This document shows, piece by piece, positions 1 to 8,215 of a stretch of 64,000 nt of DNA (the first letter of the stretch is position 1; the number at the start of each line of letters is the position of its first letter). Under the pieces are notes generated by a model that ran no database searches, was not told where the DNA came from, and was given only the letters and a program-made list of their open reading frames with translations. Both the position numbers and the translations under genes were made by a program. Source of the stretch: Pseudomonas nitroreducens NBRC 12694 (lineage in GTDB: Bacteria; Pseudomonadota; Gammaproteobacteria; Pseudomonadales; Pseudomonadaceae); NCBI RefSeq assembly GCF_002091755.1, contig NZ_BDAI01000001.1, positions 1 to 64,000 on the forward strand, written 5' to 3'.

Positions 1-1394
1 CTGCCCATGCGGCCGTCGAGGCTGGTGATATTGCCTTCTGCCGTGGTCATGCGGCCGCCCAGGCTGGCGATCGAAGTCGCATTGCTAGAGATATCGGCGG
101 TATTTTGCGTGACGCGGGTATCCAGCCCGGCGATCGATACAGCATTGGCAGCACTATCCGTGGCGTTCTGGGTCACACGACCATCCAGCTTGCCCAGAGC
201 ACCATCCACCTTGTCAAAGCCCGCTCCCACATTGGTCGCGGCGCCACTGGTTCCGCCAATGGTATTGGTCTTGGCCAGCAGGTAACTCGGCGCAGTGATC
301 GCACCGTTGGTGCCCACGGTAGTGCTCAGAGCCGATGCGGCTGTCGCGGCGAGGTTCTCCACCTTGGCGTCTTCCGACTGCAATTGGCTGACGTTGACTG
401 CGTCGGTTGCCTGCGAGCCAGCTGCCAGGTTGGTCAAGCGGCGCTCCTGGGTGGATGCGCCGATGGACACTTCGCCGTTGGTGGCGGAAGCCACACCCGA
501 CAAGGTGGCGATTCCCGGGTTGTAACCGGCAGCGGCAAGGTTCGCAGTGGTGCTGGAGTTGGCACCCAAGGCAACCGAGTTGCCCGCCGTGGCGACGGCG
601 GAAGTACCCAGTGCCAGGCTGCTGGCGGCTGTTGCGCTGGCGGAAGTACCCAGCGCCAGGCTATCCACGCCCGAGGCATTGGTGCCATAGCCCAGCGCAA
701 TCGCATGGTCGGCCACCGCGTTAGCCAGGGTACCCATGGCGATCGAGCCGTTGCCCTTGGACGAGGAGTAGATGCCCATGGCGATGCCGCCGGAATCCTG
801 CGCCATGGAGCCAAAGCCCATTGCGGTGGAGCCGAATCCATAGGCGCGGACGGCACAACCGATAGCCGTGGAGTTGTACCCGTATGCCAGGGTCGATCCG
901 TTATTGACCGCGGTACCGCCGGCGTTGTTGCCAATGTTGCCGGTGCCGCCGATGAACTGGCTCGAGCCCCAGTTGACGTATCCCGTGCCTTTGTTGGCCT
1001 GCGAGCCATAATCGACTGTGGTTGAGTATTGCGGAGCCAGGCTGCTGAACAGACTGCTCATGTTGCCCAGCGCCCCAGGACCGGTCGTGTAGGTAGCGGT
1101 GAGGTCCTGGCAGTCGCCGTCAGGCGTCATCGCCAGGCCCTGGTAGTTGGCTTGCGCCCCCCAGCCACCACTCGAACCGGCAGCCCGAGAACCGTTGTTG
1201 CCGTTGACCGCTGCCCCCGTGTCGGAGAACGACGCTCCCGCAAACGCCTCGGGCAGGAAGCCGAATACGCTCATGAGGGCAGCAGCGATCAGACCACCGA
1301 TGCGCCCTGCCTTGGTCCGACTTTTGGCCGTCTCCGCAGCCGCGACATAGGTCCCTGTTTTTTCACACCAGATACTGCGATATACGCGATTCAT
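1..1394 (-). CDS. Trimeric autotransporter adhesin (YadA/Hia type), 5' part, truncated by window edge
   Basis: Type Vc surface adhesin; the reading frame is open from ATG at 1394 to the window edge (464 codons seen). The N-terminus (MNRVYRSIWCEKTGTYVAAA) is a typical extended signal peptide region, followed by a hydrophobic core and an AFA cleavage site near residue 53. Residues about 155-290 are head repeats of the AIALGYGTNASG / SLALGTSASAT type (YadA-like left-handed beta-roll). A neck motif (RRLTNLAAGSQATDAVNVSQL region) comes next, then coiled-coil stalk heptads rich in Asn, Asp and Thr (TQNTADISSNATSIASL). The C-terminal YadA anchor lies outside the window. GAGGGAAA lies about 8 bases before the ATG. 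A palindrome centred 126 nt upstream of the start also occurs before the neighbouring lipoprotein gene. Family assignment is secure; the ligand is unknown. Confidence 0.93.
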   Translation of the reverse strand, partial: MNRVYRSIWCEKTGTYVAAAETAKSRTKAGRIGGLIAAALMSVFGFLPEAFAGASFSDTGAAVNGNNGSRAAGSSGGWGAQANYQGLAMTPDGDCQDLTATYTTGPGALGNMSSLFSSLAPQYSTTVDYGSQANKGTGYVNWGSSQFIGGTGNIGNNAGGTAVNNGSTLAYGYNSTAIGCAVRAYGFGSTAMGFGSMAQDSGGIAMGIYSSSKGNGSIAMGTLANAVADHAIALGYGTNASGVDSLALGTSASATAASSLALGTSAVATAGNSVALGANSSTTANLAAAGYNPGIATLSGVASATNGEVSIGASTQERRLTNLAAGSQATDAVNVSQLQSEDAKVENLAATAASALSTTVGTNGAITAPSYLLAKTNTIGGTSGAATNVGAGFDKVDGALGKLDGRVTQNATDSAANAVSIAGLDTRVTQNTADISSNATSIASLGGRMTTAEGNITSLDGRMG

Positions 1395-1512
1395 AAGAAT
1401 TTCCCTCATGCCAAACGTAGGAATCGTCTCGTTTAAAAATCGAAAAGAGACGGGATGAGCGCATGTTATGGAGAGGCAAATTCCTATGAACTCAGATAAT
1501 CCCATTACTTAG

Positions 1513-1527
1513 GTAGGATGATTCCTA
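1513..1527 (-). promoter_or_regulatory. Candidate operator TAGGA-N4-TCCTA upstream of the adhesin
   Basis: GTAGGATGATTCCTA contains a perfect TAGGA/TCCTA inverted repeat with a 4-base spacer, inside a larger CTTAGG...CCTAAG frame. Its near edge is 119 nt upstream of the adhesin ATG. Nearly the same 15-mer lies at almost the same distance upstream of the lipoprotein gene (2925-2939), which argues for a shared regulator. The regulator itself cannot be identified. Confidence 0.5.
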
Positions 1528-1614
1528 AGACCATTTCCGCATGAAGCACGGAATACGCAATAAACGACCAGAACATAAATCTGGCCGACTCGTTTGAATC
1601 GTCACTTACAGAAA

Positions 1615-1646
1615 TAGGAGATATCTCATCATGATGATTTCTCCTA
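1615..1646. repeat. Inverted repeat TAGGAGA-N18-TCTCCTA
   Basis: Seven-base perfect arms (1615-1621 and 1640-1646) flank an inner ATCATGAT palindrome. The arms contain the TAGGA core seen in the two candidate operators nearby, so this may be an additional, widely spaced binding site for the same factor upstream of the adhesin promoter. Confidence 0.35.
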
Positions 1647-1826
1647 CAGACTGGAGTTGGAACCTACTGGCTGCCGCTTCGTAGCCGAGTCAGATAAAGT
1701 ACTGCCTGCATCTACTACCCGGCGTGCGGAAGTACCCCCTCTCGCGGGTAAAAAAGCGGCAGCCTGAACCAGCCCGGGCGAGTCGTCGGCGAAGGCTTGA
1801 GCGCGCACAGAAAACAGAAAGGAAAA

Positions 1827-1863
1827 CGCCAGGACTGTCCCACAGGGTGGGACAGTCCTGGCG
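1827..1863 (-). terminator. Rho-independent terminator after the lipoprotein gene
   Basis: Perfect 16-bp stem (CGCCAGGACTGTCCCA at 1827-1842 and its complement at 1848-1863) with a 5-base loop. Read on the minus strand it is followed by TTTTCC. It lies about 60 bases beyond the stop codon at 1925 and separates the lipoprotein transcript from the adhesin gene. Confidence 0.85.
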
Positions 1864-1924
1864 ATAAGACCTGCTCCCCCTCGAGCGACGGGGCCACTGC
1901 ACGGGGAAGAGCGGCTGGTATCAA

Positions 1925-2812
1925 TCAGGGTAACGTCGTCGAAAGATAATAGTTCTTGCCAAGTATCACTCCCCGGCCGAGCCAGAGCTGGCCGTAGCGT
2001 TTCAACACCACCCCCTCCCTTTTTGACACGTCGTAACGCAGGCCGGTGTCGGAGCTGAAGGAGAACTGATCGCTAGTCAGGCGATCCAGGCGATACCGGG
2101 TACTCGCGGGCGGAATATGCTGTTTCAGATCGTTCAGATAGCGCGGTGCCAGCTCCGCGAACAGTTTGGCAGCACTGCTCCGGTAATCACTCTCGGTCAG
2201 GCCCGGCGTGGCAGCCAGACGCCCAGCGATGAGTGCAAAGACGTCCGCATTGGCGCGGCTTTGCGCAATCCGCAAATCCATCAGCCTGCCCAGTGCGACG
2301 CTATCGAGTGTGACGGCTGAATCCGCCTTCACTTCACTTTTCCTTGCCTCCTCACCTGCAACTTTCCTGGCATCAGCGACGCTCCGAGCAGCCTGTGGCG
2401 TCGTCTCATGGGGCCGCATGAAGTCCTCGGGGGCAACAGGGGTCAGTGCGGAAACCGCATGATAGGCGGCACAGGCCGCAGCCTGAGCAGCCGTATTGCC
2501 GTTGACCAGTAGAGCCAGAGCGTCATTCCCCTGATGCGGCACCGAAGTCGGGTCGATCCCCAGCTTTCGCAACTGGGCACTGTTCTGCTCCGCGGTAACG
2601 CCATCATTGGCCAAGGAGCACAATTGATGGACAAGGGCGGGAACGCTTCGGCCATTGAAGGTGGGATACAGGGAGCGCACCGCCTCCTGAATGACCGGCA
2701 GTGCGGGCATGCTGACCGAATGGGCGGACGGCCCAGCCCCGGAGCCTTCATGCGGGCCGCAGCCAGCCAGAGTGAGCAATACCGCCGAGAAAACGAGGGA
2801 TTTTGAGTTCAT
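1925..2812 (-). CDS. Lipoprotein of unknown function upstream of the adhesin
   Basis: 295 residues from ATG at 2812. A longer in-frame reading from 2917 runs through the promoter region and is rejected because this start is followed at once by a lipoprotein signal peptide (MNSKSLVFSAVLLTLAGC) with lipobox LAGC at about residues 15-18. The mature part is soluble, rich in Ala, Ser and Leu, and has three further cysteines. I do not recognise the family. It has its own terminator and an upstream palindrome shared with the trimeric autotransporter gene that follows on the same strand, so it may be a co-regulated partner. SadB-type lipoproteins assist trimeric autotransporter export in enterobacteria, but no sequence match to SadB is claimed. 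Confidence 0.8.
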   Translation of the reverse strand: MNSKSLVFSAVLLTLAGCGPHEGSGAGPSAHSVSMPALPVIQEAVRSLYPTFNGRSVPALVHQLCSLANDGVTAEQNSAQLRKLGIDPTSVPHQGNDALALLVNGNTAAQAAACAAYHAVSALTPVAPEDFMRPHETTPQAARSVADARKVAGEEARKSEVKADSAVTLDSVALGRLMDLRIAQSRANADVFALIAGRLAATPGLTESDYRSSAAKLFAELAPRYLNDLKQHIPPASTRYRLDRLTSDQFSFSSDTGLRYDVSKREGVVLKRYGQLWLGRGVILGKNYYLSTTLP

Positions 2813-3187
2813 AGCAGCACCAGTTAGAAAGAGTGGCTCTCCGATATTGAAAGTCTTCAGAGAATGACCTGGTGATACTAGGAATTTACCCACTCGTTCT
2901 CGGTCATAAAATCCCACAACTCATGTAGGATATTTCCTATTAAGAATAGAAATTCATCGAAGTATTTCCTACGAATAAGTCTCGGGCGCTTTGGTTGATC
3001 AATTAAAAACCTACGAGAACCTGCTCTCGAAAATTCATCCCCCTGCGAACTCCCACCCCGGAACTGTGAACACAATCGTGACACCCCAGACACTCGCCTC
3101 AAGGTGAAGTGATGCTACTCGGCGCTATGTGCAGCCCCATGAATAAACGATCTCGAAGTACAAGGGTTTTCTCAAGGCTGAGCGGCG
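2813..3187. other. AT-rich intergenic region, promoter of the lipoprotein gene
   Basis: 375 bases with no supported gene. It contains the palindrome at 2925-2939 and, about 25 bases further upstream, a half-site (TTTCCTAC at 2965-2972). Local AT content is clearly higher than in the flanking genes. Reading frames across it (for example one ending at 2878) have no ribosome site and no recognisable protein. Confidence 0.5.
2925..2939 (-). promoter_or_regulatory. Candidate operator TAGGA-N4-TCCTA upstream of the lipoprotein gene
   Basis: GTAGGATATTTCCTA matches the site upstream of the adhesin at 13 of 15 positions and keeps the perfect TAGGA/TCCTA dyad. Its near edge is 113 nt upstream of the lipoprotein ATG, compared with 119 nt for the adhesin. 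Spacer and dyad size would suit a LuxR/NarL-type or similar dimeric regulator; that is inference. Confidence 0.5.
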
Positions 3188-4204
3188 CTATCGGCGGGTG
3201 ATGATCTGGGCGCGTGCACGCAGTTGCCCGCAGCCACCATCAACATCCTGCCCGGCGCTGTTGCGCACCTTGGTCAGCACGCCACGGCTGTGCAGGTAGC
3301 GGACCATTTCGACGATACGTTCGCTACCCGGTCGCTGATACAGGTCGCCCTCCAAAGCGTTGAACGGGATGAGATTGAGCACGCCGAACTTGCCCTTGAG
3401 CAGGCGCAGGATACCGTCGAGTTCTTCCTGACTGTCATTGATACCCTTGAGCAACGTCCACTGGTACTGGATCGGATAGTCCGTGGCGCGAGCGTAGGCC
3501 TCGCCCAGCTCCACCAGTTCGTCGGGGGTAATCTTCGGCGCACGCGGCAGCAGGTGCTCGCGCAACGCCGCATTGCTGGTGTGCAGCGAGAGCGCCAGCG
3601 CCGGCTTGATCCGCTGCTGCGGGAGGCGCTCGAACACGCGCGGGTCGCCGACGGTGGAAAACACCAGGTTCTTGTGGCCAATACCGCCGTCGGTGCCGAG
3701 GCGGTCGATGGCCTCCAGCACATTGTCGAGGTTGTGCGCCGGCTCGCCCATGCCCATGAACACCACCCTCTTCACTGGCCGCACACGCCGCGCGAGCACC
3801 AGTTGGGCAACGATCTCGCTGGTGGATAGCTGGCGCAGCAGGCCGCTCTTGCCGGTCATGCAGAAGCGACAGCCCACGGCACAACCGACCTGAGTCGACA
3901 CGCAAACGCCGCCGCGCGGCAGCAGCACGCTTTCCACCATCTGCCCATCGGCCAGGCGTACCAGCAGGCGCTCGGAGTTGTCGCCGCCCGGGTGGCGCGA
4001 CTGGATGGTCGCCAATGCATCCAGCTCGGCGGCAATCTGCGCCACGCCGTTGCGCACGCTCAGCGGCAGGAAGTCCTCGGTCGCCTGCCGCTTGGTGCCG
4101 GCATCCAGCGCCTTGCCCTGAAGCCAGGCACGCAGCATCCGGGCGCGATGCAGGGGCAGCGCGCCAAGGTCGGCAAGGCGTTGGTCGAGGTCGGATATTC
4201 GCAT
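3188..4204 (-). CDS. RlmN/Cfr-family radical SAM rRNA methyltransferase (paralogue)
   Basis: 338 residues, shorter than housekeeping RlmN (about 370-390). The radical-SAM cluster motif C-x3-C-x2-C is in CAVGCRFC near residue 108. The methyl-carrying cysteine near the C-terminus is present in DVDGGCGQL, so both cysteines of the dual-cysteine mechanism survive. A short N-terminal helical domain precedes the barrel. The family methylates C2 (RlmN) or C8 (Cfr) of A2503 in 23S rRNA. The gene lacks the usual rlmN neighbours of pseudomonads (ndk, pilF) and is shorter, so it is more likely a second family member than the housekeeping gene. Substrate position cannot be told from sequence. Confidence 0.85.
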   Translation of the reverse strand: MRISDLDQRLADLGALPLHRARMLRAWLQGKALDAGTKRQATEDFLPLSVRNGVAQIAAELDALATIQSRHPGGDNSERLLVRLADGQMVESVLLPRGGVCVSTQVGCAVGCRFCMTGKSGLLRQLSTSEIVAQLVLARRVRPVKRVVFMGMGEPAHNLDNVLEAIDRLGTDGGIGHKNLVFSTVGDPRVFERLPQQRIKPALALSLHTSNAALREHLLPRAPKITPDELVELGEAYARATDYPIQYQWTLLKGINDSQEELDGILRLLKGKFGVLNLIPFNALEGDLYQRPGSERIVEMVRYLHSRGVLTKVRNSAGQDVDGGCGQLRARAQIITRR

Positions 4205-4410
4205 GGGGCGCGAATCCTACCACCCGCTGCCGGCTCGGCGTAGCGCTGCCGGTCGACGGCGCTGAAATATCCGTCCTAGACGCCTTGCTGTGACAATCAC
4301 GTGCATCTTCCTTTGAGATTCGTCTTATTCAGCAACCGTTCATCGGGGCCCTACAGTGCCGCCGCCCCCAATCCAATGCAAAAAGGGGCATTTGCATACA
4401 AGGAGTAAGC

Positions 4411-4851
4411 ATGAAGAAGTTCCTGAGCGCCGCCGCACTCGTCTCGGTCGCCGCACTTGCCACCGGCTGCACCAGCTACAACGTCAGCCAGCCGATCGCC
4501 CCGATCGCCGGTGCCGTCAAGACCGACCTGAAGGCAGACGTTGCCGTCGGCGGCCCGATCAGTGGCCAGTCCCAGGTCAACATCCTGTTCGGCTTCATCA
4601 AGTTCGGCGGCGACAGCCAGTACGCCGATGGCGTCACCTACGGCGCCGAGAGCGGTTCGGGCATGAGCCTGGCTGCCTTCGATCCGGTTTCCTCGGTCAA
4701 GGCCGCTGCCGCTTACAAGGCCGTGAAGAGCTCCGGTTCCGATCTGATCGTCGCACCGCGCTACGAAGTGAACGTGCAGGATTACTTCATCTTCAAGAAG
4801 GTGGACGTCAAGGTCACCGGCAACAAAGGCAGCATCAACAACATTCGTTGA
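4411..4851 (+). CDS. Small lipoprotein of unknown function
   Basis: 146 residues. The N-terminus MKKFLSAAALVSVAALATGC is a clear lipoprotein signal with lipobox LATGC, so Cys20 would be the lipidated residue. The mature part is Gly/Ala-rich with alternating beta-like segments and contains a repeated VKTD / VKAA style pattern. It resembles small outer-membrane lipoproteins of pseudomonads, but I cannot name the family. AAGGAG at 4399-4404 is a strong ribosome site 6 bases before the ATG. It is read in the same direction as ampC 96 bases downstream and may be co-transcribed with it. Confidence 0.8.
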   Translation: MKKFLSAAALVSVAALATGCTSYNVSQPIAPIAGAVKTDLKADVAVGGPISGQSQVNILFGFIKFGGDSQYADGVTYGAESGSGMSLAAFDPVSSVKAAAAYKAVKSSGSDLIVAPRYEVNVQDYFIFKKVDVKVTGNKGSINNIR

Positions 4852-4947
4852 TGGACGCCGGGCGGGGCATCGCGCCCCGCCTACCGCTGGAGCGACGGAG
4901 CAGGTGGTGCTAGGTTCAGTCCTTCTACACCGCAACAGGACGTCTTC

Positions 4948-6090
4948 ATGCGCCGGACCGCTCCCCTCGCGCTCAGCCTCATCGCACTCGCATTCTCCAA
5001 CCTCGCCCAAGCCACCCCGCCGGACTTCGATGCGAAGGTGAACAAGCTCGCCCAGCAGGTCATGCGCGAACAGAACATCGCCGGCCTGGCCATTGGCGTC
5101 ACCAACCATGGCGAGCAGCATTTCTACAATTTCGGCGTGGCGTCGAAGCAGAGCAAGCAGCCGGTGAGCAGCGATACGCTGTTCGAGATCGGCTCGGTGA
5201 GCAAGACGTTCACCGCCACCCTTGCCGGTTTCGCCGAGGCCAGCGGCAAGCTCAAGCTGCAGGACAGCCCGACGCATTATCTGAAGGAACTGCGCGGCAG
5301 CGCCCTGGACAAGGTAACGCTGATCCAGCTCGCCACCCACGTCACCGGTGGTTTCCCACTGCAACTGCCCGACGAGGTGAAGACCCCCCAACAGCTCACC
5401 GACTACTACAGGACCTGGCAGCCGCAGTACCCCGCCAACACCCAGCGGACGTACGCCAACCCCAGTATCGGCCTGCTCGGCATCGCCACCGCGCGCGCCC
5501 TCGATGTGCCGTTCAAGACCGCGATGCAGCGCAACGTCTTCGCCCCGCTGAGCCTGAGCAATACCCATATCGATGTGCCCGTGACGCGCCAGGGTGTCTA
5601 TGCCCAGGGCTACGACAAGGACGACCAGCCCGTGCGAGTGAACCCCGACCAGATCGCCGATGAGGCCTACGGGGTGAAATCCAGCAGCCGTGACCTGCTG
5701 CGTTTCGTCCAGGTGCAACTGGGCGAGGTCAAGCTCGGTGCCAAGTTGCAGGCGGCGGTGGATGCCACCCGCACCGGCTATTACCAGGTCGGCCCGATGA
5801 CCCAGGACCTGGTCTGGGAGCAGTATGCCTACCCCCCCAAGCTCGCCGAACTACAGCAATACAACGGCCCTTCGATGGTGCTGGAGAGCCAGCCGGTGAA
5901 GGCTCTGCGCAAGCCGCTGCCGCCGCAGCAGGACGTCTGGGTGAACAAGACCGGCGCCACCGGCGGCTTCGGTGCCTACGTCGCGTTCGTCCCGTCGAAG
6001 CAGCGTGGCATCGTCATCCTCGCCAACCGCAACTACCCCAACGAGGCGCGGGTGAAGCTGGCCTGGGACATCCTCTCGAAGCTGGATTGA
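4948..6090 (+). CDS. ampC: Class C beta-lactamase
   Basis: 380 residues, the usual AmpC length, with a Sec signal peptide ending near AQA (residues 20-22). Catalytic motifs are in order and well spaced: S-V-S-K at 83-86 (nucleophile Ser), Y-A-N at 169-171 and K-T-G at 334-336. The enzyme would hydrolyse cephalosporins in the periplasm. Unlike P. aeruginosa, no divergent ampR lies next to the gene; a small lipoprotein gene is immediately upstream on the same strand. Control by AmpR from elsewhere or low constitutive expression is therefore possible. Y-A-N instead of Y-S-N is common in the class. Confidence 0.95.
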   Translation: MRRTAPLALSLIALAFSNLAQATPPDFDAKVNKLAQQVMREQNIAGLAIGVTNHGEQHFYNFGVASKQSKQPVSSDTLFEIGSVSKTFTATLAGFAEASGKLKLQDSPTHYLKELRGSALDKVTLIQLATHVTGGFPLQLPDEVKTPQQLTDYYRTWQPQYPANTQRTYANPSIGLLGIATARALDVPFKTAMQRNVFAPLSLSNTHIDVPVTRQGVYAQGYDKDDQPVRVNPDQIADEAYGVKSSSRDLLRFVQVQLGEVKLGAKLQAAVDATRTGYYQVGPMTQDLVWEQYAYPPKLAELQQYNGPSMVLESQPVKALRKPLPPQQDVWVNKTGATGGFGAYVAFVPSKQRGIVILANRNYPNEARVKLAWDILSKLD

Positions 6091-6151
6091 CGCGCTTGCT
6101 GTGGCAACGAATCTTGGCCGCGATGTCTCCCGGCAGCTCCGCCGCCCAGCG

Positions 6152-6172
6152 GTTCGCGAGCAAGCTCGCTCC
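6152..6172. repeat. REP-type palindrome remnant
   Basis: GTTCGCGAGCAAGCTCGCTCC carries the core CGAGC/GCTCG palindrome typical of Pseudomonas REP elements. It lies in the 217-base gap between ampC and the next gene, and a fuller copy lies at 7461-7486. Confidence 0.6.
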
Positions 6173-6307
6173 AGCAGGGCCTCTCCCGAGGCGCGCGGCT
6201 TGTATCGATGCCGGTGATGTTCTGAATCAAAATGCCGGTAATGATCCCTGGCGGCGGAGCCTGTAGCGTGCTGTCCTGACAGACTCCGCCTCCAGAGGAT
6301 CAGTGCC

Positions 6308-7393
6308 TTGCCCCGCCTCCCACTGCAACGCGCGCCCATCGGCAACTACGACCACTCCGCGCAATCGCGCGGAGGTCGCTTCCACAACCTCACCCCTCGC
6401 CCGGCCGACATGCCCGAGCCCAGCGCGAGGGTGCTCTGGGATGTACTGTTCAACAAACCGAAGAACACCGTGCCGCGCGCTCCAGTGCCCGTGCGCGCGC
6501 TGACTCCGGTCGAGCTGGACTCAGCGCCTGACCGTAGCCTGTATCGCCTCGGCCACTCCACCCTCCTGCTCAAGTTGCGCGGCGGCTGGTGGCTGACCGA
6601 CCCGGTGTTCTCCGAGCGCGCGTCGCCCTTCAGCTTCGCCGGGCCCAGGCGCTTCCACGCACCGCCGATTGCCCTGCGGGACCTGCCGCCGATCCGCGGC
6701 GTGATCCTCTCCCACGACCACTACGATCACCTCGACCGCGCGACCATCGCCGTGCTGGCCGAGCGCGCGGAGGTCTTCCTCACCCCGCTGGGCGTGGGCG
6801 ACCGCCTGCTCGACTGGGGCGTACCAGCTGAGAAGATCCGCCAACTGGACTGGTGGCAGAGCACCACGGTGGACGGCCTGTGCCTGACCGCTACCCCGGC
6901 GCAGCACTTCTCCGGCCGCGGTGTACGCGACGGCAACCGCACCCTGTGGTGTTCCTGGGTGATCGAGGACGACAGCCTGCGCATCTTCTTCAGCGGCGAC
7001 ACCGGCTACTTCGACGGCTTCGCCGAAATCGGCCGGCGCTTCGGCCGCTTCGACCTGACGCTGATGGAAACCGGTGCCTACAACGAGCACTGGCCTTACG
7101 TGCACATGCACCCGCAACAGACTGTGCAGGCGCACCAGGACCTCAACGGCCGCTGGCTGCTGCCAATCCACAACGGCACTTTCGACCTGGCCATGCATGC
7201 CTGGTACGAACCCTTCGAGCGCGTGCTGGAAATCGCCGGTGAACGCGGCCTGCCCGTCACCACGCCGATGATGGGCGAGCGTATCGCCATCGAAGTACCG
7301 CATAGCGCTGAGCGCTGGTGGCGCGGCGTAGTGGCAGAGGAGGCCCGCGCACCGGCGCCGCGCTGTGGTTGTCGTGCCGCCCGCGAAGGATGA
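6308..7393 (+). CDS. Metallo-beta-lactamase-fold hydrolase, NAPE-PLD/RomA/UlaG-like
   Basis: 361 residues. The metal-binding motif H-x-H-x-D-H is present (SHDHYDHLD). Further ligands include H in TPAQHFSG and D in FFSGDTGYFDGF, and a late histidine in LLPIHNGTFDLAMH. The N-terminal PRFHNL-like segment and the WLTDPVFSERASPF motif are typical of the NAPE-phospholipase D / RomA branch of MBL-fold proteins, which act on phospholipids or related phosphodiesters. The start is a TTG at 6308 preceded by AGAGGAT; a GTG at 6303 is in another frame. Cytoplasmic or peripheral, substrate unknown. Confidence 0.82.
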   Translation: MPRLPLQRAPIGNYDHSAQSRGGRFHNLTPRPADMPEPSARVLWDVLFNKPKNTVPRAPVPVRALTPVELDSAPDRSLYRLGHSTLLLKLRGGWWLTDPVFSERASPFSFAGPRRFHAPPIALRDLPPIRGVILSHDHYDHLDRATIAVLAERAEVFLTPLGVGDRLLDWGVPAEKIRQLDWWQSTTVDGLCLTATPAQHFSGRGVRDGNRTLWCSWVIEDDSLRIFFSGDTGYFDGFAEIGRRFGRFDLTLMETGAYNEHWPYVHMHPQQTVQAHQDLNGRWLLPIHNGTFDLAMHAWYEPFERVLEIAGERGLPVTTPMMGERIAIEVPHSAERWWRGVVAEEARAPAPRCGCRAAREG

Positions 7394-7460
7394 AACCACA
7401 GTAGCCTGACGCCAATCGCGAACCGAATCCGCTCCTACACGCGGGGTGAAGTCGGCATTT

Positions 7461-7486
7461 GTAGGAGCGAGCTTGCTCGCTCCTAC
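7461..7486. repeat. REP element / bidirectional terminator
   Basis: GTAGGAGCGAGC, two loop bases, then GCTCGCTCCTAC: perfect 12-bp arms. This is the classical pseudomonad REP palindrome, placed between the ends of two convergent genes (stop codons at 7393 and 7511), where it can also act as a transcription stop. Confidence 0.8.
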
Positions 7487-7510
7487 GAAAAGCCATGGAT
7501 GCTCGCATAC

Positions 7511-8215
7511 TCAATCGCTGGCCAGTTCGAACAGCTGCCAGCGCACCGAGCTGACGCCCTTCTCCAGGCTGATGCGGCTGACCATGCGCTCCAGCTGTCC
7601 GGCGGCGCCATGGCCGCCGAGCAGTTCGGCGCGCACTTCCAGTTTCGCCGGGTTGGTTTGATCCTCGCTGTGCAGCGATTGCAGGCGCAGTTCGCTGCTG
7701 TCCAGGCTGTGCAGCATCAGGCTGCGCACTTGGATCTCGTCTTCGGCGCGGCAGATGATCGCGACGCCGTAGCGCTGCTCCGCTTCACTGGCCGGCACTA
7801 CGTCCTGGTGGTTCAGGCGCAGGGCGATGTCGCGCAGCAGGATGTTGGCGCAGAGCACCACCACGCTGCCCAGCGCGGCTTCGAGCAACAGCCCCATGCT
7901 GCACAGCACACCGATGGCGGCGGTGCACCAGAGCGTGGCAGCAGTGTTGAGGCCGCGCACGTTCAGGCCATCGCGCATGATCACGCCGCCGCCGAGGAAG
8001 CCGATGCCGGACACCACATAAGCGGCGATGCGCGGAGCGTCGGCCGAGAGCCCCGGCATCGCCTGGGTCATCAGCACGAAGAGACAGGCACCGGTGCTGA
8101 CCAGCGCATTGGTGCGCAGGCCGGTCAGGCGCTGGCGCAGCTGGCGTTCGGCGCCGATCAGGGCGCCCAGGATGAGTGCCGCGGCAACCCGCAGCAGGAA
8201 GATTTTCCAATCCAT
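7511..8215 (-). CDS. mgtC: MgtC family inner-membrane protein
   Basis: 234 residues from ATG at 8215, which is preceded by AGGTGG. A longer in-frame start at 8338 adds 41 Pro/Gly/Ser-rich residues and overlaps leader hairpins, so it is rejected. The N-terminal half has four or five membrane helices with the family signature GALIGAERQ and the GIGFLGGGVIM loop. The C-terminal soluble part (about residues 150-234) is an ACT-like domain. MgtC proteins support growth at low Mg2+ and inside macrophages, probably by acting on the F1Fo ATP synthase or other membrane partners. An unusually long structured leader with a terminator-like hairpin precedes it. Confidence 0.9.
   Translation of the reverse strand: MDWKIFLLRVAAALILGALIGAERQLRQRLTGLRTNALVSTGACLFVLMTQAMPGLSADAPRIAAYVVSGIGFLGGGVIMRDGLNVRGLNTAATLWCTAAIGVLCSMGLLLEAALGSVVVLCANILLRDIALRLNHQDVVPASEAEQRYGVAIICRAEDEIQVRSLMLHSLDSSELRLQSLHSEDQTNPAKLEVRAELLGGHGAAGQLERMVSRISLEKGVSSVRWQLFELASD

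Larger units (their letters stand above)
1395..1924. other. Intergenic region between lipoprotein and adhesin genes
   Basis: 530 bases without a convincing gene, AT-richer than the flanking coding DNA. It holds the terminator of the lipoprotein gene (1827-1863), an inverted repeat TAGGAGA...TCTCCTA at 1615-1646, the palindrome GTAGGATGATTCCTA at 1513-1527, and a CGTCTC/GAGACG inverted repeat at 1425-1452 that would fold in the adhesin 5' UTR. Short reading frames on either strand lack ribosome sites and protein-like composition. Confidence 0.6.

Noticed and set aside
4351..5718. Minus-strand frame of 455 codons across the lipoprotein and ampC genes
   Set aside because: Antisense shadow of ampC, whose catalytic motifs are all in frame on the plus strand.
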